A stretch of 64,000 bases of DNA, taken from positions 62,001 to 126,000 of the forward strand of contig QNGE01001332.1 of the NCBI GenBank assembly GCA_008508345.1. The letters are read 5' to 3'. Position numbers and translations under genes: made by a program. This DNA comes from Paragonimus westermani (lineage: Eukaryota; Platyhelminthes; Trematoda; Plagiorchiida; Troglotrematidae). The notes under the pieces are model-generated. The model saw only the letters and a list, made by a program, of their open reading frames with translations, was not told the origin of the DNA and did not search any database. Shown piece by piece: positions 12,312-25,255 of this stretch (position 1 is its first letter; each line of letters starts with the position of its first letter).

Positions 12312-15300
12312 ATCTTTTTATCAGTAACGTGTTAAACACGACGCCAGAACTGTTTGACTTCATTCGTACTAAATTCGGTGGGGATATCATACAACAGATA
12401 ATCACAGTATAACTGTGTGCACACATGTGTGTAACAATGAAAGGACTAGTTTACCCAACCCATACTTTATTCAGTTCACCGTCTACGACAATCTTTGCAG
12501 TTGCCCCAAACCAGCAACAGTTTATAAAATTTAAAAGGCAGATAACAAAGCTTGAGGACAGGAAGATCCGTGGATGGATTACAGTAAAACAAATTATTTT
12601 TAGACCTCGACGTAGGTTCCTAAGTGGAGGAGTAACTCCCATAATTCTGCTCGCTTATGACGGTTCCACAATCGAGCACGAAGAGTAGTCGAATTGGCGC
12701 AATATTTACCCCAAGGACTAACAACGCGACAAATTTTTGGTTATAATTCACGGAGTAATTAAGAAACGCAAGTAAACAATGAAAGGATCGATTGCCGAAT
12801 TAGCTTTGAAATTACTGACAATCTGAAAAGTAGGTCCATCATATTAACACAAAATGACTCATCACATGCAAAACCAAATCGCTGGATTGTGGCCGTTTAC
12901 TGCAACCAAATGAGCATGCGAAGTACGTCGCAACACAAAGTGTTACACCACGACAAAATGATGTGAATCCCCATTTGGCCAGTCGGATGAAATGATTCTA
13001 CACAACACAGCACCACTAGCAACAATTCGCCGTTCCATTCATCATTACTTCCCTGTGCCTGTTTATCAAAAAGTGTGCATTCATGAGACGCACGTTACCT
13101 AAGTCTCATCGCGATGTGACTAGGGAGACAAAGGAGACACCTGGGCGACTGAACAAATCCAGAATATGACTCAAAGTAAAGGGGTCCCAGTTCGTTGCCT
13201 ACAGGTGGCACTTGGTCTCTCCGCTAGCGGATACTCTAGAATGGCCAGTTCTACCCTTCTAAACTCTTCTAAACAAAATCCCCTCCACGAATTCGGTCTT
13301 CTTGTCAACAGTAAAATGCTTTTTAAAAGACAAGGTTGACCCTTTTGTACGTCAAATACACCGTCTTACAACATTCGATGACGTCCGGTAATTCTCGTCC
13401 GAAAACAACGTGCATCAAAACGCAAGCAGGTCTTGACTGTGTTGAACATGTTTTGTACAGACCTCACTGGGTATGGTCTTGTGCGTGATAATTCATTTTG
13501 TGTGCACGTGATGAACCGCCCCAGCCAGTCTAACGGACTATAAAGTCACACCAGGTGAACTGACATTTGCATCCTTTCTATGTATTTCCTTTTTCATCTG
13601 TGTACTCAGCGGGGATTTTCTGACCTTATGTTGATGCTTTTGAAGTACATTGTTTGGTCTGTGAACGCTGGACGTCACTTGGATGTACTATTTTACGATA
13701 ACCCAACACAAGAGACGTGTATTTACCCGATTGACAACTTACAAAGCTGACGGATCACTCTTCAATAACCTGAACTATCATGTTCACCCCATAACCACAC
13801 TTCTAGCACACTTGTCCCTATATGGTCCCCAGTTAACCTGTTGAACCGTAATGCATGCATTCAGAAAAATAACATGGCTAGCACGTTGTATTCAATATTG
13901 CAACGTGGCTAGACGTTAATGCCATTCTGCCCTACATTTCATAGGATTATACGAACTGTTGCAACGAGTGTTTATTCGACCAAAGCCCAAAACAACGCTC
14001 AACTTCCATCGCCCAGAATGGTCGGGGATTCCGGCTCTGTCGAAAACTCTGGTGCCGACCCCACCACACATAGTCTTGTCCACTCCCTGGTATGAATCTT
14101 GACGACGAACACTGTCGCAATAGCTAAACAAGTACATATTCATATGTGACGCACCGAAAAGAATGACTAATCAATGCCACGTATCAGCTAGACCAAATAG
14201 ATCATTCCGGATGTACATCAACAGACCACTCTCATGCCGTCTGGTCCGTAAAATGATCCTTACTATCGTCTGTCTTCTACTTTTTGGATTAAGGCAGAGC
14301 TACTTATCCGCAATATAGAGCTAACCGTCGCGGAATTTATCACACGCTTATCGTGGCATGCAAATTTTCACAATTTATCATCGGATTTCATCTTTTGACA
14401 CGACTTTATTACGTGTATCATTATTAGTCCACACTACGAAGTAGAGTACCTTGATAGTGTGAATTGGTTACAATCATTTGACAATTGTGTGTTTGCCATT
14501 CGAGCAAATTTCTAAGGACACATATGGTATTCTGGGGTCCAGCAATTGTGCCAATGAGTGGGGTTAGTTAGCTAAGTAGTAGCTTCAATTATCGGTTACA
14601 GCCGCTGCTCATTCTCTGAAGAGAACCGAGACGACAATGTTCAGACATGACTCAAGCTAGTAAATCAACACGTTTAAAGAGTAAAATTTCATAGATATTA
14701 CACATTCTAGTAAAGAACCGAAAGTATAAATTGAAAAAGGGCAAGCGAATAAACGAACAGGTCTACTGAAAAGAACAGCCTACAGCTAGGACGATCAGTT
14801 CGAGCAAGTTGCACAGAACTAAGCAAAATTTATTATAAACTGGATTTATGAGGTCAACATACTGTTGTGAAAGCGACCTTCACAGACAAGATGAAACACT
14901 TTTTCCAAATACTTGGGGCAGCCTTTGTAAAGCAACCACGATGATGGTGCTAGATAAACCTCGGATGGGGATGGTCACGCAGCTGCTTATTTAACTAACG
15001 TTCTGATATTGCAATGTGTTACAAATTTCTGTTATTAACATAAGAGACACTCTCAAGCGTTTGTGGCTGCGCCCTCAAATGTAACAGTTCGGTATGAGAT
15101 TAATGACGCAGTTGTCAACCTGCTCGCCTCACAGGCACATGGGCAGCAGTTCATCTCTGAGCCACTATAAGAGGACCGCGTGCGAATAGGAGCGGAACTC
15201 GTCTCTAGAGCTTTTTAGTGAATGCTGTGGCCTACACTGACTGTCTGAATGCAAGAACTCAGCGCAGCTGAGTGGTATTCGATTTTTATTTTTCTTCTTT

Positions 15301-18300
15301 TGGAGATGGTTGTTTGGATTGAAAGAAGCATAGGATGTTAACGCCAACTTCCTGAGATCTGGAAGGTCTTTAACTGATTTTGGTAGATGGGGGTAACAGG
15401 CAAAGAACTGTCGTTTTGTGCATATCATGCGGTTTACACAAACTTCTACTCAGTTAATAATTGAGGCCACAGACTGTAGGTCAGCAAGGAAAATGTCAGA
15501 GGTCTGCGTTAATTAGTCGATTGCTTGTTCGTATAGCTCAGTTTTGAGCATCATTGTATCACGAAAGTTTTGTAAAACAAGGCCCTGTAGAGAAAGTTTT
15601 GAGTATCTGACCAAAGTTTGTATTGAACCATGAGCAAAAAATGTGATGACTTTACCAGACACTTTATGGATCTTTACTATATACAAGTTTTATCGGGAGT
15701 TTCCGTAATACCCTACTGATTAGCTTGCGCGTGCCCTACTTTCTCATAACAGGATACTAGATCACTTTACCGGGAAGTACAAGTCGCCATCGGCTACCGT
15801 GGCTTTGAACTACTGAACAATTCGACGTCTCCTCCAGACGTGAGCTATATTGACCGTCATCTAGTTCGAAGTTGAAGCGACGATAACATTTACAGAGAAA
15901 CGGAGGAAGTGGATGATCTGAAGCCGTCTTTCGAAGAATGGTTGGGATTACAATATAAAACATTTTCGAAGGGTATCGACCAACTGGATAACAGATAGAC
16001 TGAGTGCAGTATGGTTAGGCGGTTGTTGTATTGGCTTCGGAGATACCGCGATATTATCACATTGCTGACATTTTGACCTCTTTCCTACATCATTTCATCT
16101 ATATTCAACTCGCATTTGACAGTGGAATTGGGTTACAATTGTCAGGCGGTAAGAGCTACAGGCTATCCGCAGAACTTGATGGGGTTTTATCACAGTGAGT
16201 GTAAACAGATATTGATAATCTCATCACTGCCTGATGTGACGAGGACAAAAATGTCTAGAGAGCTTCAGAATACATTCTCAGCTGAGCTAACCACAAGTCC
16301 CTTGATCTAGTTGATGTACCTGTTATTAGGAGTTGTGTTCAAAGCTAAGTTGCACATTCGCAAGAAGGCCACATCATTGAAAACTGCGACAGTGTGTGAT
16401 TGAAGGGTGATTTTCCATGGTTTGAAATCCTCCATTGTGTTAACTGTTTTGAAGCCGTCATATTGAGTTCACCTGCATATGAATCGGGTTGTTCTCCGTA
16501 CAACCAGTCTTTTTGACGCTTCCCTGAATTTCAAGGTAGGGGCAAGTTTCCGTACTCATTCAATTTTGTGTTTACCTAGCTTGCGGTTGTATCAAGGGCC
16601 CAGTCACGCCAATTCCCTTGAAGCTCCAACTGCCTTTGTCGGTCCGGTATTTTCAGTGGTGTGGAAATTACAAAAACGATCTTGCCTACAGTGAAAGCCA
16701 GCTCTTGGTCTTCTACCTGTGAACCGTGTTGTCGTGAGGCTGAACGCATTCCTTCAGCGCGATAACCATATCTGTTGGGCAAGTGGTCACATGCAGAAAC
16801 TCTTTGATCAGTACACTGTTATCTATCAAAGACTCATCAAGTGATTTGGTGATCCGTTTCTGTCCATGGTATTTCTCGTAGGAATGCATTCCGTTAGTGG
16901 ATCAAGTCACCTCTCAGGTTCATCCGGTCGATAAGATGTTTGCCTTGACAACCCATCACAGTGTGGTCAAATTGCGGCACTAGATATTCACGTGTTGACA
17001 GCGAACAGGTGTTAAGTGTGACCCTCACTTTGACATACAGAACAGTGAATGCCGCCATGTGCAAGGCTGAATCAATGGGTTTCTGTGTACACACTCAACT
17101 TTTTAAGTAAATTTTTAAATCAATAAATAAATTTGAGAAAATCGTTTAGCGGTTGTTTAGAATGCCTAATTCAGCGATAGGCGGAACTTTGGATACCAAA
17201 AGTCGTTGTCCAACCATACGGCGAGAAACATGTTGCGCATTGTTGACGTGTTCATACTGCGCTGATGAGAGGTGCGCACAAACGGTTATTCCGTTACCTT
17301 ACAGGATAAACCAATACCTTTGCGTCTGATTGTACACGTGATAACCTATCGAATTCAAGCGGAGTCATCCAAACAAAGTTTAAATGAGACCGAGTGTGCC
17401 TCAGTAATTTTGTGCAGATAAGCGTAGTTTGCCGACTTCCAAAAATTGACTCCCGGGTTGAGAAATGAAATTTTGTAGCCTATTACAACAGTTACTCGAT
17501 AGACGGAGAAAATACTTCCCTTAGTTGTTTAATGTTCAGCCGTTGTTAGCAAGGTAAGTCGGACTGAGAGTCTCTTATTATCCCCCGACCTCTGGCATAC
17601 CCATAAAGTAATTCACCTAGCGTCAATCGACACGTGATCATTCATGTTGTCAGACGAGTTCTATGCCTCAGTATGATAGACACAAGCAAAAATACCATAC
17701 ATGTCCTTTTGACCTCACACATATCTGACAGGTGTTCGAGAGTCGACCTGTTGATTTAGTCATGCACACGGTCAAATTTATCACCGGGTTTATACGTCTT
17801 ATCCGATACTTCAACGCGGTTCGAGGATTGCAACCGTTTGTCCTGCACTTCAAACGGTAACTTGAAGTAGGTAACCAACTGCGTTTATTCGCCCTATGCT
17901 CGATTTTGTTTTGTCAACACCGCTCGTGTCGGTGCCACTCTGCTCCTCACACGTATTATCTTCTTCATGGTTAGTTCTGGTTACTGGTCACAAACAATGT
18001 CAGATCAAAAGACATCGGGTTTCGTTATGCATGTCAGCGCCATAATACCTATCAAGAGGAACGGGAAGGACAAAACTTCTCGTGACTTGACCCCGTCACA
18101 TGAGCTAAACGATGCACGGTCCGACCGAGAGGATGATCAAATGCAATACTTGTGCAGTTTCACCCAGCAAACGAATTACGGATCAAGGACCATTCTCATC
18201 TCACCTGCCTCGCTAGATTCCGCTGATTCAGTTGGCAACTCGCAACGGTTCAAATAATTTTTGCTACACTCCTAACATTCTGATAAGATATCTTGCTATC

Positions 18301-18949
18301 CAGTTTTGTTATTCATACATATCTGGTACACTGCTACTTGACTATCCAATGCATTGTGTTTGACATTATTCACCTTCTCATTATGTGTAGCATCTGTTCC
18401 AATAGCACGTCTAAACTGGCTCACACAAGAACAAAACAATTATCACTGATAATTACGATGTCAAAATTGCAGGAAGTAGAAGTGTGATCGTGGATGAAAA
18501 ACGTGGCAGGCTTATCTTGCAGTCATCCACTGATCACATGCTTTCACAATCGCGTTTAGAGGCACAGGTCGATTTACAGTTTCAATCAAATAGTAACCCT
18601 TTTGTGTATCACCAGCATTATCTGACCTGAAACAAATATCTGTGCAACTCTCATCCGTACGCATTCAGCGCGGTCGGCAATGGACCGTCAATGACAGTGT
18701 GCCTGCAGTCGTAATACCACGTATATCGAGCACACAACGAGATTATCCAAGTACATCGCATTACCTGAAGACACTCAGCAAAGATGTTGCCACATCTGGC
18801 TACAGTGCGATTTCGGGGCACTCAATAGAAAGTGGACGAGAAACCGTGGACGAGCAAGCGTTTACGGTTATTCTCAAAATAACATCGACGCTTAGCAGAA
18901 ACGATTAGCATTTGCTCTCCAACACCAGAATTTTGTAGGCAAAGAAAAC
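12312..18949. other. presumed intron, no supported gene
   Basis: Several open frames of 60-96 codons occur on both strands, but none shows a family signature I recognise. Two plus-strand frames near 17.9-18.9 kb are discussed among the rejected items. No tRNA, rRNA or repeat copy is recognised. Confidence 0.35.
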
Positions 18950-19180
18950 TCATTAAAATCACCATCGTCATCACTACCATCATAGATAGCATCACATCAG
19001 TGATTCTCACTTATGCCTAACTGCTATACTGCCCTGAAGAAAGATGAAAACCCTGGCCAAGGGGAAAGACAAAAGGGGAGAGGAAGGGACCTAACTACTG
19101 AAAATATCTTCGTCAGTGAATAAACAATCAACGCAACAGTTCCGGTAGCTTGAAAAAATCAACCGAGCCATAGGTGAAAT
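18950..19180 (-). mobile_element. second copy of the (ATG)n-tailed SINE-like repeat
   Basis: On the minus strand this matches the 8851-9080 body. Shared landmarks are GGCTCGGTTG..TTTTTTCAAG at the head (about 19150-19170), TTTTCAGTAGTTAGGTCCC (about 19090) and TATCTATGATGGTAGTGATG at the decayed tail (about 18970). It is more diverged and its tail is interrupted, so it is the older insertion. No clear target-site duplication is seen. Confidence 0.65.
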
Positions 19181-22100
19181 TAAAGCATAATCAAAAAAGC
19201 AGTCACTATGGCCACAGCTATGGCAATAGACCCGCTCTCTATACAGTATTTACCGTTTATTCTAGAAAGCTTTATTTCTCCCATTTTTACTCTTGTTGCG
19301 CAACTGCTCGTTAGTTTTCTGCAAGTTTAACTTAGCAACCTATGTATTGTATTGTGGCTGTTCACTAGTTAATTGACCGTCATTCCTCTTGCTTTCATTG
19401 ACAGTGATCTCCGGTTGACCAGCTTAACTTATGTACATCCCTTCTTATATGTGAACGCCAGAAGTGAATTACAGAAGATAAATTTCATCGCAATTTGTGT
19501 GCCGTTAAACCGCAAGTAAGTCGAATCAGTTATGGCAAGCCGTTGGAATGTAAAGGACCGAGTGGTGCGAGTGGCAGACCATAAATGACTTAGAGGCACT
19601 GAGACAATTCGTTTTAAAAACGTGGTTCACAGAGTTTGAAGGCTTGATAATTATTCATGATCAGTTCATTATGAAATGTAGAGTTCGTTCCCTTCTCACA
19701 TCAAAGTGTTCGATACATGTGAACATGCCTGATTACCTTGATCACGAAGTATTTCGATAACCTCCACAAAGTTATTGAATGATGTATGACAGTACCGCCT
19801 TTACTCGTATCAAATAGACGATAAAAAGTGCAACGAAATGAACCTGTTTGGTAACAGAGACATGAAGTGACGGTGCACACCAGTGACACCAACGTCTGAT
19901 TTTCCAGGTAATTAATTTTGTAGATATTCCCACCGTTACAAAAAAATTTTGTGGGTTCTTTTACCCGTTTGTTCATATGACGTTTATACTCTGAGACTTT
20001 TTCACACTAATTTTGGTATACAACAATGGCTTTTATCCGTTTAGCTTCACTTGTCACGTCGAAGATAAACAAGCCGGGCTGATATCACACATTCACTTCT
20101 GTCAGCATGGCGGGAGAGGATGTGTGGTACTCGTTTATCAATTGACGTGATTTCGGTGCGTCATTTCTTCCGTCTACTCCCTACCACTCAATATCACAAC
20201 ATCCATGGAACTACTCAAAATAGATCAACTTTGATGGGCAGGTATATTTATCTATACATTTCATCTCAGGATTGGTTCCCAACCAAAATTTGAAAACAAA
20301 ATTCCTTGTCGCGTACACATAAGAAATACACTAAATCCACATATCTCAATACATTTTTTTCTGACTCAAAAATGTTTCCCATCAGATTATGAGAGGTAGG
20401 AGTGATGTTGTGAGAACCAGTATGTGTCAACCACCCACAAGTAAACAAACTCATCATTTCTGCTCAGGTGCAACCTATGCGTTGCTTGGCATTAGGAATG
20501 GCGAACAATAAAAAAGAACTGTAACCATTTAACTTATAAGAACTTCCGGAAACATTTTTGGGTTGGGAAGAGGATGTCATTAAAATATTGCATTAGATTA
20601 ACTTGCACAGTTTTAGACTCATTACACGTAACTAAACATATTCGTAGTCCGATAACCACGGACGATTTACATTCCGTAATTCGTGCGGACACATATATAT
20701 ATATATATATGTCCATGGATAAATACGAAGTGAGAAAAATCTTACCATCCTCCTCTTTCCTGAATCTTCATAAAAAAGTGTTCATGTTCTTTACTTTTGA
20801 TTCGTGGGCGCGAACATTTGACCATGGCTGTAACAGAAAACTTTCTCAGCGTTAATCTACTGCCAACTAGCAGACACATGAGAACAATATTTTGCAGCGT
20901 GATAGTGGGATCACATTTAGAATGCGTGTGTTTCGGGGATTTGATCCTTGCTGCATCCCACGTCCTAATGAACGCAACTAGAAAGACTATTGAACAAACG
21001 ACTTAAGGTTCCGGCTTGCGCTCAAACCGAATCACTAATTCATCCCGGCACTGCTAGACAGAACAGATAATGAAGTCGCAGTTTCTTACTGAGCACCTGT
21101 TCTGTATGTAGGAGGGTCACTTGTCACCCAGTACGTACAAATTTACGGCCATGGATTATGGGATATTCGACCATGAGTGTAGAAGGGTCAACTTTTCGAA
21201 AGGCACGAACAAATAAGTTGAAACGTAGTAAATTATGAGCTTATCCACACCCCCTATGAATATAATGTTAATATATTCCTCATTTCCGTTCATGTATTTT
21301 CTTAGAAGTTTATTCCAGGTGGAAATTTATTGGCATCAAAATCGAATGCTATTTTATCTGATAATCAGGACAATATGGTCACCTGCTGAAGAAATGAGTA
21401 GTGTTCCAAAAAGTATGATCACAAAACAGATACTCTGAAGAACTAATCACTACTGAGACCATTCATATTTGAATCCTTTGTGGTTTTGTTGCTTACTGGC
21501 TTAGGTACACATTGAGGATGGTGCATGTACTGTTAAGTATAGTCAACTAGTTTCGGGTTTTTGTACCTTCATGTGTGTTGAACATTTGTGCAAAATCTGT
21601 ATCGGATGAAGCACATTTAGAAGTAGACACAAACATTAAAAGCGACACAACCAGTAACACCATGGCGGTAGCGAGAATTTCAGAAGCGTTCAGATCTCAC
21701 CAAACGTGCTCACACTATGCATGCATCAGACTAGTTGACTTAACTAAAGGTATCAGGATAACAAGAACAGTGGTCAAGTAACAAGAGAGAGTTTGGCGCC
21801 AAAATTAATTAAAAAATTGGAAACAACTAATAACACGGGAAGATATCCAGAAGACATTCAAGTGAAATCAATTTTCTTTTTGAGTAAAATGTGGGGATAT
21901 AACCTTTTGGGAAGAGAATAGTGTAGACGTGGTCAGAGGAAATGAGGGTTGTCGATTGACAATAGTGTTTGTACGAACTCTGGTTTGGGCTTATCACTGG
22001 ACCGGTGTTGGTAACTAAATGCACTAGGTTACAGAATTTGAACAGCGAAGTGAAACTGATGATTCTGGACAGAAACACTGCCAATCTACCACAAATGTTA

Positions 22101-23590
22101 CTAACAGTGTGATGACTTACAACGACTAAAGTGAATAGTATTTTTGTCACTCATACTTCACTGTACACTTTAATGACTTCACTGTCCTACCTGTCTTCGT
22201 TTCATTGAACATGTTAGTATGTCATTTCCACCCCAAAGCTGAAAACACATCGTTATATGCTTCGTTAGCTGGACGTGTTTTCTTTAAACACCTATTTTAC
22301 CGGGTTGAGAATAATACACAGGACCACCGTGTCCTATGTGTTTCGGCAACGAGAAGCATACCGGATATTATTCTATCGAACTGTTCATCATGCCAGCCCC
22401 GCAGCTGCAGAGGTCTGAATCTATTCAGTGTCAACTTTATCCCTTCATGATATTTTCGATGTTGATTTGGTGAACTCCGATTTGCTGGCTTCTTACCGTC
22501 CAGTGTAAATGTTTGCGCTACTACTAGGCAATGTGATAATTGTTAACTGTTGGGCACCATGCACGAACTGTACTTAATGGAAAGTTGTACATGTTTGCAA
22601 ATTGATAAATCGCTATGTAGGGTACCAGCTTGGTGTGAATAGGTCTTACGTTTTACACCCTATTCTGCCCTAATCAGGTGGGTTACAGCCACCCCGATAG
22701 ACCGTGTGTAACCATGGAGCGTAACACTGGATCCGTGTGGCAAATTTTCACTTCCGTTATATGTGATACCATTGATGGGTAATATGTTAGCTTCACTGGT
22801 CACGTCCGAAGTTGTCTCATGCAGGTGTTGGGCAATAAACTTGTTAGGATACGATCTTGGGCCTCCGACTTGTAATTGAGTGGATAATGTCTCATTCAGG
22901 GCGATCACAAATAACTGTAAGCTTTTTAGCCGATGGAAGCTACTGCGAATGGCGACGGTCACCAGGTTGTAAGTTCTTCATAATTTTCCGTGAGCTTCAT
23001 TCGTTATTCGACGCTTAGAAGCAAGTTATCCGGAAAATAAGCGTCGACAATTGGTGAAACCACACCCAAAAACCAACTATCATGGTTTGTTTAAGCAACT
23101 GAAAAGAAATATACAAAACAGTGAGTAGCGAGGAAGAGATTCCCATTAAACAGCTTTAGATTTGCTATGATGGTATTCCCAGTACTTTGTGACATGCGTT
23201 TAGTGTAGTACCAACTAGTCCGGATACCCGGCTCATCATGTGTTAACATTCTGTAGTGTGGATCCCACAGTACATCTCAACCTGCTCGTTAGACTGACCA
23301 CATGCATCTTAATGCAGGTACAGCTTACCATATTTTTCAGCGTTTCATATAATCACCATTAAAATAGCGTGGTAGGTGTCATATTATGTAGATCACACAA
23401 GCATTGGTGACTTAGCAAAAAAGCATCTTAACTTAATCGGTCATCCCGTATCAACAGGTGGCTCAGCTAAGCATCGTATGATGTGAATGATTCAACAAGT
23501 TAGATCGGACTCCATTACAAAAACTCTGGGATGTGACTGGTTACTAACCAGCGAAAAACAGCATGATTAAACGCGACAAACGCTTTACTA
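19181..23590. other. presumed intron, only an (AT)n microsatellite recognised
   Basis: Apart from the AT repeat near 20.7 kb, nothing is recognisable. A minus-strand open frame at 22660-22962 was considered as a missing EPS8 linker exon and not accepted. Confidence 0.35.
20692..20711. repeat. (AT)n microsatellite
   Basis: An uninterrupted run of alternating A and T, bordered by GGAC on the left and GTCC on the right, so the whole stretch is nearly palindromic and could form a cruciform. Confidence 0.85.
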
Positions 23591-23760
23591 GCTGATCAAC
23601 GAAGCCACGCCGGGAGCTTAGAAATTTCACATTTAGACTCGGTTACCAGCCTAATTCCTTGTTATATGGAATCCATCAAATGACCTAGCGGACTGACTGC
23701 CCAAGTGGTATTTATCAACAGTTCATGCTAGAATCCATCAACACCATCGCTGAGCATTGA
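23591..23760. repeat. tRNA-like/inverted-repeat family, copy 1 (degenerate)
   Basis: This copy shares GAAGCCACGCCGGGAG..TTAGAAATTTCACATTTAGACTC with the better copy at 44.06-44.26 kb, in the same orientation, and also a central part and the GCT(A/G)GAATC right-arm start. The right arm is decayed, so the inverted repeat is incomplete here. Confidence 0.55.
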
Positions 23761-24776
23761 ATCAACAATCTTCAAGTTAGAGGTAATTCTCAAACAAACC
23801 TGTGGCATTGGAAATGAAGTTGAGTTCTCAACGGGATACTATACGAATTAACTGGCACCGAATGCTATTAACTTCAGTGCTGTTAGACGAATAAAAAGCT
23901 GAGACAGAGTATGGTTGTACTATGATTTGCATTCATCATGTTCACTCCAAAGCGCTCATTTATCCCCTACATATGCTTCCAGTAGGTTTGAAATTTGAAA
24001 AACTTGCTGAACAGATGAAAGGCACTTTGCACTCAGCCACCAGCCTCATGAACGTCGATTGCGGTTAATCAACGTGACATTCTCAGGTTCATAGCTGTTC
24101 CTGATGATGATGCTACTTCAGGAACCTTACTGGATAATAATGAAGTTAGCGGATAACAAACTGATACTTCCAGTGATACGTACGCGACATAATGCCCACT
24201 TCAAAATTACCACTTCATGATCGGCCCACTTTTTTAGGGCGATCAAGTGGGGCCGAACTCTATCTAAGTCATATTTAAAAGGGCGGTTACAACATAAATG
24301 AAAAGTGGCTTGGTGACAACGGAATTTTTCGACTGAATACAATTTTATATTAGGCTATCAGGTTACGCTAAATCCAGAGAGAGAAAAAATTGGTTCAGGA
24401 TGCTCACCCTCACTAGGGCTAGCAACAAGCAGTGGACTAGGTCCATCCTAATTCGAACAGCGTAAGCAAGAACTACGTTAAACTGCCTTCTAAACTGTCC
24501 GCTTTATATTTGAAGTTTGATATCCTGGAGTAAATTACTTGGAAACGTAGACCAACTCATCCCAACTCATCATACTCGATCCCGCGATTACCTGGTGAAC
24601 TAACACAATGCCGTCCGGTGCATCCGCAAAATGTGAGTCGAGAGGTTAACTGCGAAGTAAGCGGCGTTATCCGACGATTAGCATTAGTATCGCCAAATGT
24701 TAGCGGATTCACGGATGAGAAGCCGAATCTTCCTTTAAATGTTACACAGTTTCCCTGATTGTGCTACCCCAAGGCG
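23761..24776. other. presumed intron, nothing recognised
   Basis: No gene or repeat copy recognised. Confidence 0.3.
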
Positions 24777-25255
24777 CGTGCTGCTTAACCACAGAAAGAT
24801 TCCAGATGGCTACGATCCTGAGGAAGTGGGCTCCTGGATGGCGTGCCACCCATATGGTACAATGTCATAATGTGTGAGTGGAACTGTACATGCAGCAGCG
24901 CATACCACTTGTGGGGACCGTTATGCATGGGAGTACTTGGGCTTCGGCCACCATAATAGGCTAACCCGGAAACGGGTGCCGTCAACCGTCCTTTTGACCG
25001 ACTTCCTCGGCCTTCGCCTCTCGAGGACAAATCGTGGAGGGGCATACAAATCACCCCGCCGTTCACTAGTTTTAAGGGATAGGAGGGGTGTGTCAGGTAT
25101 TGAATGGCTACACGACATTTGAAGGACGTACGAACAGAATTGGTTAACGGACCCACGGAACATGGGCGAATGTGACAATACCTAGTTGGTCCTGGACCTT
25201 TTGACCGAGCCGTCAGACAACCTTCGAACTGCTGATTTGCTTTTGTCATAAATCC
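24777..25255. other. compositionally distinct GC-rich block, unclassified
   Basis: This block looks richer in G and C than its surroundings and is open for 154 codons on the minus strand and 82 on the plus strand. The two translations overlap and neither shows a motif I recognise. That fits GC-driven absence of stops better than a gene. A fragment of an unknown repeat or an exon of an unrelated nested gene are both possible. Confidence 0.3.

Noticed and set aside
16576..16782. Minus-strand segment with CCCAACAG acceptor-like and CAG/GTAGAA donor-like ends
   Set aside because: None of its frames resembles an SH3 or PTB sequence, and such signals occur by chance in long introns.
17871..18257. 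Plus-strand open frame with a hydrophobic stretch followed by a polar tail (ATG at 17967)
   Set aside because: It looks protein-like, but there is no recognisable family, no clear splice signals and no neighbour exon. It would be antisense inside the EPS8-like intron.
18597..18908. Plus-strand open frame of about 100 codons with even composition
   Set aside because: A possible acceptor precedes it, but no donor, start or known domain is visible.
22660..22962. Minus-strand 100-codon frame considered as the missing EPS8 linker exon
   Set aside because: Strand and position would fit, and an acceptor-like CTTACAG lies inside it, but the donor is poor and the sequence has no EPS8 signature.
24104..24130. 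CTGATGATGATGC as a hammerhead core
   Set aside because: No GAAA box or pairing stems nearby.
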